From the NCBI RefSeq assembly GCF_900220975.1, contig NZ_OBQD01000020.1, forward strand, positions 34,701 to 98,700: a DNA stretch of 64,000 nt, written 5' to 3'. Position numbers and translations under genes: made by a program. Positions 1-8,574 of the stretch are shown piece by piece; within the stretch, counting starts at the first letter, position 1, and every line of letters starts with the position of its first letter. A model generated the notes under the pieces. It was given only the letters and a program-made list of their open reading frames with translations. It had not been told where the DNA came from and ran no database searches. The stretch comes from Rhizobium subbaraonis (GTDB lineage: Bacteria; Pseudomonadota; Alphaproteobacteria; Rhizobiales; Rhizobiaceae).

Positions 1-195
1 GCTGTCGAGCGTGTACAGCGTGGCTGCGGTTTCAGCCCGGTAGGCCTCGTCGATGCCGATCCTGTCCATGTAGGCAGTCGCGGCATCGGAAAACACGATG
101 CCATAGGCGTAGTCGCCCATATGGCCGTTGTAGTCGACCCAGGTGTCGCAGACCGTGGCGGAGAGAATGCGTAGCAGGCTTCTGTACTCGCTCAT
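1..195 (-). CDS. Hotdog-fold acyl-CoA thioesterase (3' part outside window)
   Basis: Only the first 65 codons are inside the window; the gene runs off the left edge. The peptide begins MSEYRSLLRI and contains DTWVDYNGHM (about residues 17-26), which matches the N-terminal WxDxNGHM block of 4-hydroxybenzoyl-CoA-thioesterase-like hotdog proteins, where the Asp is catalytic. The start ATG overlaps the stop of the upstream permease gene (ATGA), so it is probably the last or a late gene of the Liv-type operon and translationally coupled. Inference: it releases or salvages CoA from an acyl-CoA made by the ligase at 5649-7250. The N-terminus also resembles thioesterases found beside carnitine/betaine catabolic genes, but that substrate cannot be set from a fragment. 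Confidence 0.75.
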   Translation of the reverse strand, partial: MSEYRSLLRILSATVCDTWVDYNGHMGDYAYGIVFSDAATAYMDRIGIDEAYRAETAATLYTLDS

Positions 196-1169
196 CGGCG
201 TTTCCATCTGTCGATTGCTGCTTCGAACTCGCCGACGATGCCGCGGCGGAAGGCAAGGACGCAGAGCATGAAGGTGGCACCGGTGATCACGGTGACCGGG
301 AATTCGGAGGTGGCGAGCACGTTTTGCAAGGTCACCACGAGACCTGCCCCGACCACCGGCCCAAGCAACGTGCCGATGCCGCCCATCAGCGTCATCAGGA
401 TTACCTCGCCCGACATCTGCCACGTCACGTCGGTCAGTGTCGCGAACTGGAAGATCAACGCCTTGGTTGATCCCGCAAGCCCGGCAATGGCGGCCGACAT
501 GACGAAAGCCGAGAGCTTGTAGGCATTGACGGACAGGCCAAGCGAAATGGCCCGGGTCTCGTTTTCGCGTATTGATTTCAGGATCGCGCCGAAGGGCGAA
601 TTGACGATCCGCCAGATGGCGAAGATGCCGAGCAGGAACACGCCGAGGACGAAATAATACATGTTCATCGTCTGGCCGAGGTCGATCAGACCGAAGAGCT
701 TGCCGCGCGGCACGCCCTGAATGCCGTCTTCCCCGCCGGTAAACGGCGCTTGCAGGCAGAAGAAGTAGAACATCTGCGACAACGCAAGCGTGATCATCGC
801 GAAATAGATGCCCTGGCGCCTGATGGCAAGGAAACCGATGACCGCTCCGATCACGATGGCGCTTGATACCCCGGCAACGACGGCAAGTTCAGGTGGAAAA
901 CCCCAGACTTTCGCCGCATGGGCCGTCACATAGGCCGCACCTCCGAAAAAGGCCGCATGGCCGAAGGACAGAAGCCCCGTATAGCCGAGCAGCAGGTTGA
1001 AGGCCGAGGCAAACAGTGCAAAGCAGAGGATCTTCATGACGAAGATCGGGTAGAAGAACATCGGCGCGGCGACGAGCGCGGCAATGCCGATGCAGACGGC
1101 GAGGAGCTGCAGGGGGGCGCGGCCAGTGGCCGGCTCGACGATGGGGTGGGACAGGGACGTCTCGGTCAT
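192..1169 (-). CDS. Branched-chain-amino-acid-type ABC transporter permease (LivM-like)
   Basis: This 325-aa integral membrane protein has about 8-10 hydrophobic segments and the LivM-family signature LLLGYTGLLSFGHAAFFGG near residues 59-77, plus GGIGTLLGPVVGA near the C-terminus. Its length is normal for LivM. It would pair with the LivH-like protein encoded just upstream (1-bp gap) to form the inner-membrane channel of a HAAT importer. It sits in a minus-strand operon of hydratase, binding protein, LivG, LivF, LivH, LivM and thioesterase. HAAT systems are not limited to branched-chain amino acids. The enzymes around this one point to a carboxylate or aromatic/acyl substrate that is activated with CoA after uptake, which is inference. 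Confidence 0.93.
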   Translation of the reverse strand: MTETSLSHPIVEPATGRAPLQLLAVCIGIAALVAAPMFFYPIFVMKILCFALFASAFNLLLGYTGLLSFGHAAFFGGAAYVTAHAAKVWGFPPELAVVAGVSSAIVIGAVIGFLAIRRQGIYFAMITLALSQMFYFFCLQAPFTGGEDGIQGVPRGKLFGLIDLGQTMNMYYFVLGVFLLGIFAIWRIVNSPFGAILKSIRENETRAISLGLSVNAYKLSAFVMSAAIAGLAGSTKALIFQFATLTDVTWQMSGEVILMTLMGGIGTLLGPVVGAGLVVTLQNVLATSEFPVTVITGATFMLCVLAFRRGIVGEFEAAIDRWKRR

Positions 1170-1170
1170 G

Positions 1171-2058
1171 TCACGCTTCCTTTCCGAAAAGTCCGGCCGG
1201 GCGAAGCAGCAGCACCACAGCCATGATGACGAAGACGACGATGTTGGACGCTTCGGGATAGATGACCTTCGTCAGTCCCTCGGCGAGACCGAGCAGATAA
1301 CCGGTTGCGATCGCGCCGAAGATCGACCCCATGCCGCCGACGACGACCACGGCAAAGACGATGATGATGATGTTGGAGCCCATGACCGGGCTCACCTGGT
1401 AGATCGGCGCGGCGAGAATGCCGGTGAAGCCCGCCAGTGCGCAGCCGAAGGCATAGGTGAACGTCAGCAGGAGCGGTACGTTGACGCCGAACGCCTGCAC
1501 GAGCGTCGGGTTTTCCGTCGCCGCCCGCAGGTAGGAGCCGAGCTTCGTCCGCTCGATCAGGAACCAGGTGCCGATGCAGACCGCAAAGGACGCGACGACG
1601 ACCCAGGCGCGGTAGTTGGGCAGGAACATGAAGCCGAGATTGGTGCCGCCGGCAAGGCTGGGCGGTACCGCGTAGGGTTGGCCGGAGGAGCCGTAGAAAT
1701 AGCGGAACGTGCCTTCGATGAAGAGCGCCAGCCCGAAGGTGAAGAGCAGGCTGTAGAGATGATCGAGCTTGTAGAGGCGCGACAGCATGGTTCGCTCGAG
1801 AACCGCGCCGAGGAGGCCAACGACCAGCGGCGCCAAGATCAGCGCCGGCCAGTAGCCGATGCCCGCGAAGGCGAGCAAAAGGTAGCCGACGAAGGCGCCC
1901 AGCATGTAGAGCGCCCCATGGGCGAAATTGATGATGCGCAGCAGTCCGAAGATGACGGCGAGGCCAAGGCTGAGCACGGCATAGAACGAGCCGTTGATCA
2001 AGCCTACCAGAAGCTGGCCCAGGAGCGCCTGGAGGGGAATTCCGAAAATCATCGTCAT
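1171..2058 (-). CDS. Branched-chain-amino-acid-type ABC transporter permease (LivH-like)
   Basis: This 295-aa membrane protein starts MTMIFGIPLQALLGQLLVGL. It carries the LivH signature GLAVIFGLLRIINFAHGALY (about residues 32-51) and VVGGMGSIFGA near residue 240. The length is typical. The start lies 2 bp past the stop of the LivF-like gene, which suggests tight operon coupling. It is the first of the two permease subunits of the HAAT importer encoded between 195 and 4757. Confidence 0.93.
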   Translation of the reverse strand: MTMIFGIPLQALLGQLLVGLINGSFYAVLSLGLAVIFGLLRIINFAHGALYMLGAFVGYLLLAFAGIGYWPALILAPLVVGLLGAVLERTMLSRLYKLDHLYSLLFTFGLALFIEGTFRYFYGSSGQPYAVPPSLAGGTNLGFMFLPNYRAWVVVASFAVCIGTWFLIERTKLGSYLRAATENPTLVQAFGVNVPLLLTFTYAFGCALAGFTGILAAPIYQVSPVMGSNIIIIVFAVVVVGGMGSIFGAIATGYLLGLAEGLTKVIYPEASNIVVFVIMAVVLLLRPAGLFGKEA

Positions 2059-2060
2059 GC

Positions 2061-2771
2061 TCAGACTCCGAGCGCCCGGTTGAGTGACTGGATACGATCC
2101 GGCAGCTGCGCGGTAGTGAAGCTATCGGTGACCTGGCCGTGATCCATCACATAGAAGCGGTCGGCGATCTTGGACGCGAAGCGGAAGTTCTGCTCGACCA
2201 GAAGCACGGTCAGCCCCCGCTGCTTGAGGGCAAGCAGCATTTCGCCGATGCGCTGGACGATGACAGGCGCAAGCCCTTCGGTCGGCTCGTCGAGGAGGAT
2301 CAGCTTGACGCCGGTGCGCAGGATGCGGGCGATCGCCAGCATCTGCTGTTCGCCGCCGGACAGCTTCGTTCCCGGACTCGAGCGCCGCTCCAGCAGGTTG
2401 GGGAACAGCGTGTAGATTTCCTCGACCGACATTCCACCTCTGTCGACGACCGGCGGCAGCAGTAGGTTCTCCTCGACCGTCAGTGTCGCGAAGATACCGC
2501 GCTCTTCCGGCACGAAGCCGATGCCGGCATGGGCAGTGCGGTGCAGCGGCAGCTTGAGCACATCCTGCCCATCGAAAGTCACCGAACCGGTGCGCTTGCG
2601 CAGGATGCCCATAATGGCCCGCAAAGTCGTGGTCTTTCCCACGCCGTTGCGGCCGAGAAGGGTCACGGTTTCACCCGGCCAGATATCCAGATCGACGCCA
2701 TGCAGCGCGTGGCTTTCGCCGTACCAGGCATTGAGCCCCCGCACGGAAAGAAGCGGTTGCGAACTATGCAT
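2061..2771 (-). CDS. HAAT ABC transporter ATP-binding protein (LivF-like)
   Basis: ABC ATPase of about 236 aa. Walker A is GRNGVGKTT, the signature is KLSGGEQQMLAIARIL, and Walker B is LILLDEPTEGLAP, the LivF form. The open frame extends upstream to 2825, but that stretch lies inside the LivG gene. The ATG at 2771 (MHSSQPLL) has GGGAA at suitable spacing and overlaps the LivG stop by 8 bp; the ATG at 2777 is an alternative. It forms the nucleotide-binding heterodimer with the LivG-like protein. Confidence 0.93.
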   Translation of the reverse strand: MHSSQPLLSVRGLNAWYGESHALHGVDLDIWPGETVTLLGRNGVGKTTTLRAIMGILRKRTGSVTFDGQDVLKLPLHRTAHAGIGFVPEERGIFATLTVEENLLLPPVVDRGGMSVEEIYTLFPNLLERRSSPGTKLSGGEQQMLAIARILRTGVKLILLDEPTEGLAPVIVQRIGEMLLALKQRGLTVLLVEQNFRFASKIADRFYVMDHGQVTDSFTTAQLPDRIQSLNRALGV

Positions 2772-3558
2772 CTTCATTTCCCATATAGGCGGCGCGAACA
2801 CGCGGATCGTTGCTGACGGTCTCATAGTCGCCGGTCGTCAGGATCTCGCCGCGCTGGAGCACGGTCACGTCGTGACAGATCTCGGAGACGACCTTCAGAT
2901 TGTGCTCGACCATCAGCACGGCGCGATCCTTCGCGACTTCGCTGATCAGGCCGGCCATCACGGAAACGTCTTCCTGACCCATGCCGGCCAGCGGCTCGTC
3001 AAGCAGAAGCACTCTGGGGTCAAGCGCCAGCGTCGTTGCGATCTCCAGTGCTCGCTTCCGCCCATAGGAAAGGTCCGAGGCGAGGCGGTGGCGCATGTCC
3101 TGCAAGCCGACGCGCTCCAGAAGCTCGAGCGCCTGCCGGTCGAGGTTGCGAAGCGACCCGAGCGACCGCCAGAACTGGACGGCCTGACCGTTCGGGCGCT
3201 GCAGGGCCACCCGGACATTCTCAAGCAGCGTCATCTGCGGAAAGGTCGCCGAAATCTGGAAGGAACGCACCAGACCCATGCGCGCGACTTTTGCCGGCGC
3301 GGACCGGGTGATGTCGGTTCCCTCCAGTCGGATCGTGCCTGCCGTCGACGGAAGGAACTTTGTCAGCAGATTGAAGACAGTGGTCTTCCCGGCACCATTC
3401 GGTCCGATCAAGGCGTGAACGCGGGCGTGATGGACGTCGAGATCGACATTCCTGACCGCATGGAAACCGCCGAATGTCTTGGACAGGCCCCGTGCCGACA
3501 GAACGGCACGAGGCTTTTCGACATGGGCGTCTCCGAAGGGGAGCACCGCAACCGTCAT
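2764..3558 (-). CDS. HAAT ABC transporter ATP-binding protein (LivG-like)
   Basis: ABC ATPase with Walker A GPNGAGKTTVFN, the signature LSYGRKRALEIATTLA and Walker B VLLLDEPLAGM, the pattern of the LivG subfamily. The frame is open to 3645, but the ATG at 3558 (MTVAVLPFG) forms an ATGA overlap with the binding-protein stop and gives the expected length of about 264 aa. The signature is LSYG rather than the usual LSGG, which is common in LivG proteins and not a defect. It is the second nucleotide-binding subunit of the importer. Confidence 0.93.
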   Translation of the reverse strand: MTVAVLPFGDAHVEKPRAVLSARGLSKTFGGFHAVRNVDLDVHHARVHALIGPNGAGKTTVFNLLTKFLPSTAGTIRLEGTDITRSAPAKVARMGLVRSFQISATFPQMTLLENVRVALQRPNGQAVQFWRSLGSLRNLDRQALELLERVGLQDMRHRLASDLSYGRKRALEIATTLALDPRVLLLDEPLAGMGQEDVSVMAGLISEVAKDRAVLMVEHNLKVVSEICHDVTVLQRGEILTTGDYETVSNDPRVRAAYMGNEDA

Positions 3559-4757
3559 TTCTTGACCAGCGGGCATTCGCTCTTGTCGAGCGGGCGGAAG
3601 GCCTGGTCGCCGGGGATGGTGCGAATGACCTTGTAGTAATCCCACGGCCCCTTTGACTCCTCAGGCTTCTTGACCTGTACCAGGTACATGTCGTGAACCA
3701 TGCGGCCGTCTTCGCGCAGACGGGCATTGCGGGCAAAGAAGTCGTTGATGTCCATGGTGCGCATCTTGTCGATGGCAGCCTTGCCGCTGACGCTGCCAGC
3801 CGCTTCCGCAGCCTTCAGGTAGTTCATGACCGAGGAGTACACGCCGGCATGAACCATGGTCGGCATCTTGCCGTTCATGCGTTCGCCGAAGCGCTTTGAC
3901 CAGGCGCGGGTCTCGTCGTCGAGGTCCCAGTAGAAGCCCGTCGTCAGGGTCAGGCCCTGCGCGGTTTCAAGCCCGACTGCATGGACGTCCGAAAGGAACA
4001 GCAGCATGCCGGCGATACGCTGGCCAGAGGCAGTGATGCCATATTCGGCGGCCTGCTTGAGGGCCGTCATGGTGTCGCCGGACGAGTTCGCCAGGGCAAC
4101 GACGTCAGCGCCCGAAGACTGGGCCTGCAACAGATAAGAGGAGAAGTCCGTCGTTTCGCGCGGATGGCGCACCGTGCCGACCACTTCGCCACCGGCCGCA
4201 AGCACGGCTTCCGACGTGTCGCGCTCAAGCGCGTGGCCGAAGGTGTAGTCGACGGTGACGAAATACCACTTCTTGCCGCCCTCCTCGGTGATCGCGCGGC
4301 CCGTACCATTCGCCAGTGCGTAGGTGTCCCAGGTCCACTGGGCGGTCGTCGGCGAGCAGGCCTTGCCCGTCAGGTCAGAGGAGCCGGCAGTCGACACCAG
4401 GAAGGCGACATCCGCGTTACGGGTGATTTCCTGGACGGCCATGGCGACAGACGACGTCGGCACGTCGACAATGGCCTTGACGTTCTGTTCGTCGATCCAG
4501 CGCCGAGCGAGCGTCGAGCCGACATCAGGCTTGTTCTGATGGTCGCCGACGATGACCTCGACAGGTTCGCCCAGAAGCTTGCCGCCGAAATCCTCGACAG
4601 CCATCTGTGCGGCCACGACCGAACCCTGGCCGGCCAGATCGAAGTTCATGCCCGACATGTCTGTCAGGACGCCGAGCCGATAGGGTTCGGCGAGCGCCGG
4701 TGTCGCCGCCAGCAGGGCTGACGTCGCTGCGGCAAGGATCGTAGATTTGAATGGCAT
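3555..4757 (-). CDS. Periplasmic substrate-binding protein of the HAAT transporter (LivK-like)
   Basis: The 400-aa precursor has an Sec signal peptide (MPFKSTILAAATSALLAATPALA, cleaved after about residue 23), then EPYRLGVLTDMSG, the usual start of type-I periplasmic binding proteins. The ribosome site GGAGG precedes the ATG by 5-6 nt. It is the first transporter gene after the enoyl-CoA hydratase and sets the substrate specificity. The sequence places it with LivK-like proteins from CoA-dependent catabolic clusters rather than classic Leu/Ile/Val binders, but the ligand cannot be read directly. Genes for the four membrane and ATPase subunits follow with overlaps or gaps of only a few bases. 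Confidence 0.92.
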   Translation of the reverse strand: MPFKSTILAAATSALLAATPALAEPYRLGVLTDMSGMNFDLAGQGSVVAAQMAVEDFGGKLLGEPVEVIVGDHQNKPDVGSTLARRWIDEQNVKAIVDVPTSSVAMAVQEITRNADVAFLVSTAGSSDLTGKACSPTTAQWTWDTYALANGTGRAITEEGGKKWYFVTVDYTFGHALERDTSEAVLAAGGEVVGTVRHPRETTDFSSYLLQAQSSGADVVALANSSGDTMTALKQAAEYGITASGQRIAGMLLFLSDVHAVGLETAQGLTLTTGFYWDLDDETRAWSKRFGERMNGKMPTMVHAGVYSSVMNYLKAAEAAGSVSGKAAIDKMRTMDINDFFARNARLREDGRMVHDMYLVQVKKPEESKGPWDYYKVIRTIPGDQAFRPLDKSECPLVKK

Positions 4758-4796
4758 GCGGTTCCTCCTCCTGAATTGATCTGTATTGCAGCGCCG

Positions 4797-5528
4797 TCAG
4801 CCACCTTGCTCCGTCAAGGTGCGTGACAGAAAAAACTGGTCCTGCTCGAAACCGGCCGCCCAGTTTGCCCTGAGGTTGGCGTCGATCGAGCGCTTGGTCA
4901 TGCGCAGGGCTGCGGGCGGGCAAAGGGCGATTGTATCGCCCAGCGCGCGAGCCGCATCGACCGCCCCGCCCTTCACCGCAAACTCGTCGCAAAGGCCGAT
5001 GGAAAGAGCCTCTTCAGCCTCGATACGCTGATCGGTAAACAAAGCCCTCTTGGCCCGGGTCGCACCGATCAAATTGGAAAGCAGCGGCAGGCCGCCCCAG
5101 CCGAGCGTCATGCCGAGCTTCACCTCGGGAAAACGGAAATAGGCACCTTCGCCAGCGATACGAAAATCCGCAGTCAGCGCCAGGATTGCACCACCGCCAA
5201 TGACCGCGCCTTCAAGGGCGGCGATGGTGACCTGGGGCAGACGCAGCCAGCGCTCGCACATGCGCCCGCCGGCCGACATGGCGCGGCTACGCACCACCGG
5301 ATCGGCATCCTTCCGCCACAGCCGGTCGTCATCGAGATCGACGCCGGCCGAGAACCGCGCCTCCGTTCCGGTCAGGACCACGATCTGCACGCCTGTATCG
5401 GCGGCAAGTTCATCCGCGGCTGCCGTCAGGGCCTCTATCGCCTCCATATTCAGGGCGTTTGCCTTGCTTCCACGGTCGTAGCGCACCAGCGCCAACGGAC
5501 CTTCGCGTTCAATGCTGACGACGGTCAA
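4797..5528 (-). CDS. Enoyl-CoA hydratase/isomerase family protein
   Basis: Crotonase-fold protein of about 243 aa. ARFSAGVDLDDD supplies the first oxyanion-hole strand, LEGAVIGGGAILALTADFRIA the second, and FRFPEVKLGMTLGWGG the active-site helix region. A glutamate is present in the FPEV motif at the position often used for catalysis. No ATG fits: the upstream TTG at 5546 lies before the ribosome site, while the TTG at 5528 (L/MTVVSIEREG) is preceded by GGAG at 6-nt spacing, so TTG 5528 is chosen. It is first in the minus-strand transporter operon and divergent from the acyl-CoA ligase, so it probably hydrates or isomerises the CoA ester that ligase makes. The exact reaction is unknown. Confidence 0.88.
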   Translation of the reverse strand: MTVVSIEREGPLALVRYDRGSKANALNMEAIEALTAAADELAADTGVQIVVLTGTEARFSAGVDLDDDRLWRKDADPVVRSRAMSAGGRMCERWLRLPQVTIAALEGAVIGGGAILALTADFRIAGEGAYFRFPEVKLGMTLGWGGLPLLSNLIGATRAKRALFTDQRIEAEEALSIGLCDEFAVKGGAVDAARALGDTIALCPPAALRMTKRSIDANLRANWAAGFEQDQFFLSRTLTEQGG

Positions 5529-5553
5529 GAACCCCTCCCCCGGCAAAACTTCT

Positions 5554-5582
5554 TTGACATACTACCGAGTATGTTGCATATT
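5554..5582 (+). promoter_or_regulatory. Sigma-70-type promoter for the acyl-CoA ligase operon
   Basis: TTGACA at 5554-5559 is followed after 17 bp by CATATT at 5577-5582. Transcription would start near 5589, leaving about 60 nt before the ligase ATG at 5649. This placement rules out the in-frame ATG at 5571, which lies inside the promoter. Confidence 0.6.
5557..5574. promoter_or_regulatory. Perfect palindromic operator in the divergent promoter region
   Basis: ACATACT-ACCG-AGTATGT is a perfect 7-bp inverted repeat with a 4-bp spacer. It overlaps the -35 hexamer and spacer of the ligase promoter and sits about 30 bp upstream of the hydratase start. The geometry suits a TetR/AcrR-type repressor that would switch both divergent operons. 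No regulator gene is visible between 1 and 8.5 kb, so it may lie beyond the left edge or act in trans. Confidence 0.55.
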
Positions 5583-5648
5583 CATTCCGACTTTGCAACG
5601 GGCTCTTTTCGTGCTTTGTCGAGGATGCCCTGGAGGAGGATTCTGAGA

Positions 5649-7250
5649 ATGACGGACTTGGAAAGCGCGCTGAACCGCGACCGATCGGTGCTGCGCTATC
5701 TGCTGGATCGCTATGCACAGGAAACGCCGGACGCGCCGTTCGTGCATTTCTGGCCCACGGTGAAATGGGATTATCGCACCGCGCGCGAACAGGTCCGCCG
5801 TCGCGCGGCAACGCTTCACGCCCATGGCGTCCGCCGGGGCGATCACGTCCTCTGCTTCATGGGAAATGGGCCGGATCTGCTCGCCACCTGGTTTGCAATC
5901 AATTACCTCGGTGCGGTCTATGTGCCGATCAACACCGGCGCACGAGGCCGACCGCTCGAACACATCTTCTCGGACGCGGATGCGCCGCTGATGGTCGCTG
6001 AAGAAGCCCTGCTCGACAGGCTGGACGGTATTTCCCCGGGCAAATTGAAAAAGGTGCTGACTGTGGCTGGTGCAGGCACTGCCACGGTGCGGCAAGGTGT
6101 GGAGATCGTCCCGCTTGCAGACGTCTCCGAGATCGATGACACGGCCTTGACACTCGACCGCCCGATCGAGCCATGGGACACGCTGGCGATCATGTACACC
6201 TCCGGCACGACCGGAAATGCCAAGGGGGTCGTCACCTCCTACGTCCAGCTCTACACGATGGGACCCGATGCCTTCGACTGCGTCGAGCCTGACGACCGCT
6301 GCATGATCTGCGGGCCGATCTTCCATTGCGGATCGACCCTTTATGTCTATGCCATGCTCGCCCGCGGCGGTTCGATCGGCATGATGCGCGAATTCAAGAC
6401 GCAGGATTTCTGGCCGGCGGTGCGCGATACGGGCTCGACCTTCGCGCTTCTGCTTGGGGTCATGGCGAGCTTCCTCCTCAAGCAGCCGCCATCGGCGGAT
6501 GACCGGAACCACCCGCTGCGTCGGGTCTTCATCACGCCCTTCGGCGAGGATGGACCGCTCTTTGCCGAGCGTTTCGGCGTGGATGCCTGGACGATCTACA
6601 ACATGACCGAGATCGCAAGCCCGCTGCATGCCGGCCCGGGCCTCACCGAAAAGGGCATCACCGGAAAGCCACGTCCCTGGTGCGAACTGCGCATCGTCGA
6701 TGAAAACGACATGGAGGTGCCAGACGGCGCAACCGGCGAATTGGTCATCCGCTCGCATCGTCCCTGGGCTCTGATGAAGGGATATTACAACAACCCCACA
6801 GCGACCGTGGAAGCCATGCGAAACGGCTGGTTCCATACCGGCGATGGCTTCCGTCGCGATGCCGAGGGCCGCTACTTCTTTGTCGACCGGCTGAAGGACG
6901 TCATCCGCCGACGCGGCGAAAACATCTCCTCTTTCGCGCTGGAAAGCGAAGTCACCACCCATGACGACGTCAAGGAATGCGCGGCCGTTGCCGTCCCAAG
7001 CGAGCATTCCGAAGACGAGGTGCTGATTGCGGTGACGCCGGTCGAGGGCCACAACATCGATCCGGTCGCACTCATGATGTTCCTCGCCGATCGGCTTCCC
7101 CGCTACATGGTGCCGCGCTACCTGCGGATCGTCGATGCGCTTCCAAAGACCGCAAGCGGCAAGATCCAGAAGCACCTGCTGCGGACGGAGGGCGTTACCG
7201 CCGACGCCTATGACCGCGAAGCAGAGGGGCTAAAACTTCGCCGCGCCTGA
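5649..7250 (+). CDS. ATP-dependent (AMP-forming) acyl-CoA ligase, CaiC-like
   Basis: ANL-superfamily enzyme of 533 aa. The P-loop-like motif YTSGTTGNAKGV lies near residues 184-195, YNMTEIASP matches the A5 motif, HTGDGFRRDAEGRYFFVDRLKD matches A7/A8, and the C-terminal lysine motif is PKTASGKIQKHLLR. All core motifs are intact, so it should activate a carboxylate as an acyl-adenylate and transfer it to CoA. The start at 5649 has GGAGGA at 8-nt spacing. Overall it resembles CaiC-type (carnitine/crotonobetaine-like) and medium/short acid ligases, but substrate cannot be assigned from motifs. It is followed by an iron ADH and divergent from the transporter/hydratase operon, suggesting import, CoA activation and hydration of one compound. 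Confidence 0.9.
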   Translation: MTDLESALNRDRSVLRYLLDRYAQETPDAPFVHFWPTVKWDYRTAREQVRRRAATLHAHGVRRGDHVLCFMGNGPDLLATWFAINYLGAVYVPINTGARGRPLEHIFSDADAPLMVAEEALLDRLDGISPGKLKKVLTVAGAGTATVRQGVEIVPLADVSEIDDTALTLDRPIEPWDTLAIMYTSGTTGNAKGVVTSYVQLYTMGPDAFDCVEPDDRCMICGPIFHCGSTLYVYAMLARGGSIGMMREFKTQDFWPAVRDTGSTFALLLGVMASFLLKQPPSADDRNHPLRRVFITPFGEDGPLFAERFGVDAWTIYNMTEIASPLHAGPGLTEKGITGKPRPWCELRIVDENDMEVPDGATGELVIRSHRPWALMKGYYNNPTATVEAMRNGWFHTGDGFRRDAEGRYFFVDRLKDVIRRRGENISSFALESEVTTHDDVKECAAVAVPSEHSEDEVLIAVTPVEGHNIDPVALMMFLADRLPRYMVPRYLRIVDALPKTASGKIQKHLLRTEGVTADAYDREAEGLKLRRA

Positions 7251-7272
7251 GGCGGCAGCATCAAATCTTCTT

Positions 7273-7293
7273 CTCCCGGCCCCGTGCCGGGAG
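7273..7293 (+). terminator. Hairpin between ligase and iron-ADH genes
   Basis: CTCCCGGC-cccgt-GCCGGGAG forms an 8-bp GC-rich stem with a 5-nt loop just after the ligase stop. It has no T-run, so it may be an attenuator or mRNA-stability element rather than a full terminator. Confidence 0.45.
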
Positions 7294-7346
7294 CCTCAAA
7301 CACGGAAAAGGCGTACGCAGAGCGCTGCCGGAACGGAACTGATGCC

Positions 7347-8504
7347 ATGAGCAACTTTATCTTCAACACAACGAAATCGGTCGTCGCGGAAGCGGGTGCC
7401 AGTGTGCGAATGGCAGACATCGCCGGCGGCTTGCTCGGCGATCGCGTCGTTGTTGTCACCGACAAGGGCGTGCGCGCCCTTGGCCTCGCCGACGCTGCCA
7501 TAGCCTCGCTCGAAGCGGCCGGTATCGCCGTCGCCATCTTCGACGACGTTGCCGCCGACCCTCCGGAAAGCAACATTCACGCGCTGGTCGAGGCCGTCAG
7601 GGCGCATCAGACAACCGGAATTCTGGCGATCGGCGGCGGTTCCCCGATGGACGTTGCAAAGGTGGCGGCTCTTCTGGTGGGCGGCGGCGAAAGGCTCGCC
7701 GACGTCTATGGCGTCAACGTCGCACGTGGGCCGCGCCTGCCGCTGGTGCTTGTGCCGACGACGGCCGGGACAGGCTCCGAAGTCACGCCGATTGCAATCA
7801 TCACGACGGGCGACGCAGAAAAGAAGGGTGTCGTCTCGCCGCTGCTGCTGCCGGACATGGCAATCCTCGACGCCGATCTGACCCTTGGTCTGCCACCCGC
7901 TGTCACTGCGGCAACCGGCATCGATGCGATGGTCCATGCTATCGAATCCTACGCCTCGATATCGGCCAACAACAATCCGATCTCCCGTGGCCTCGCCCGT
8001 CAGGCACTGCAACTGCTCGGCGCCAATATCCGCGAGGCCGTTTTCAATGGCCGCGATCGCGCTGCGCGTTCCGCCATGCTACTCGGATCGCTGCTGGCGG
8101 GTCAGGCTTTTGCGAACTCTCCGGTCGCCGCCGTGCATGCGCTTGCCTATCCGATCGGCGGGCATTTCCATGTGCCGCATGGACTTTCGAATGCGCTGGT
8201 CTTGGCGCATGTGCTGCGTTTCAACCTGCCGGCCACCCGGGACGTCTATGCCGAGATCGCGGCGGATGCTTTTCCCGAGCTTGCCGATGTCGCTGCGGCC
8301 GAGCGGGCCCAGGCCTTCATCGAGGCACTGGCGAATCTTGGACGCGATCTGAGAATTCCTCAGTCTCTGCGAGAGGTTGGCATCCCCCGTGACGCACTGC
8401 CGATGATGGCACGCGACGCGATGAAACAGACCCGTCTTCTCGTCAACAACCCCCGTCCGCTGGCCGAGGAGGATGCTTTGGCGATCTATGAGGCGGCGTT
8501 CTGA
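7347..8504 (+). CDS. Iron-containing alcohol dehydrogenase (group III)
   Basis: The protein has 385 aa counted from the ATG at 7347 (MSNFIFNTTKSVV). The family nucleotide-binding motif is GGGSPMDVAK and the central block is VPTTAGTGSEVTPIA. Metal ligands are expected in DAMVHAIESY and HFHVPHGLSNA, and all are present. Family members oxidise alcohols or reduce aldehydes with NAD(P)(H). It is the second gene after the acyl-CoA ligase, about 100 bp downstream with a hairpin between. It may handle a hydroxy or aldehyde intermediate of the same pathway, but the substrate is unknown. A paralogous enzyme is encoded at 23571-24770. Confidence 0.9.
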   Translation: MSNFIFNTTKSVVAEAGASVRMADIAGGLLGDRVVVVTDKGVRALGLADAAIASLEAAGIAVAIFDDVAADPPESNIHALVEAVRAHQTTGILAIGGGSPMDVAKVAALLVGGGERLADVYGVNVARGPRLPLVLVPTTAGTGSEVTPIAIITTGDAEKKGVVSPLLLPDMAILDADLTLGLPPAVTAATGIDAMVHAIESYASISANNNPISRGLARQALQLLGANIREAVFNGRDRAARSAMLLGSLLAGQAFANSPVAAVHALAYPIGGHFHVPHGLSNALVLAHVLRFNLPATRDVYAEIAADAFPELADVAAAERAQAFIEALANLGRDLRIPQSLREVGIPRDALPMMARDAMKQTRLLVNNPRPLAEEDALAIYEAAF

Positions 8505-8574
8505 ACAGGATGGGCTGCGACGCCGCCTGCTCAACTTTGCGGCGGCGAGGTCTGCGCCACAGCCCGGGCAAATC

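Noticed and set aside
5562..7175. A 537-codon minus-strand frame opposite the acyl-CoA ligase
   Set aside because: It mirrors the codon structure of the ligase gene and shows no family motif or ribosome site.
1..8504. Calling the first module a carnitine degradation operon
   Set aside because: Only the ligase and thioesterase hint at it. No carnitine dehydrogenase or other carnitine-specific enzyme is present in the window.
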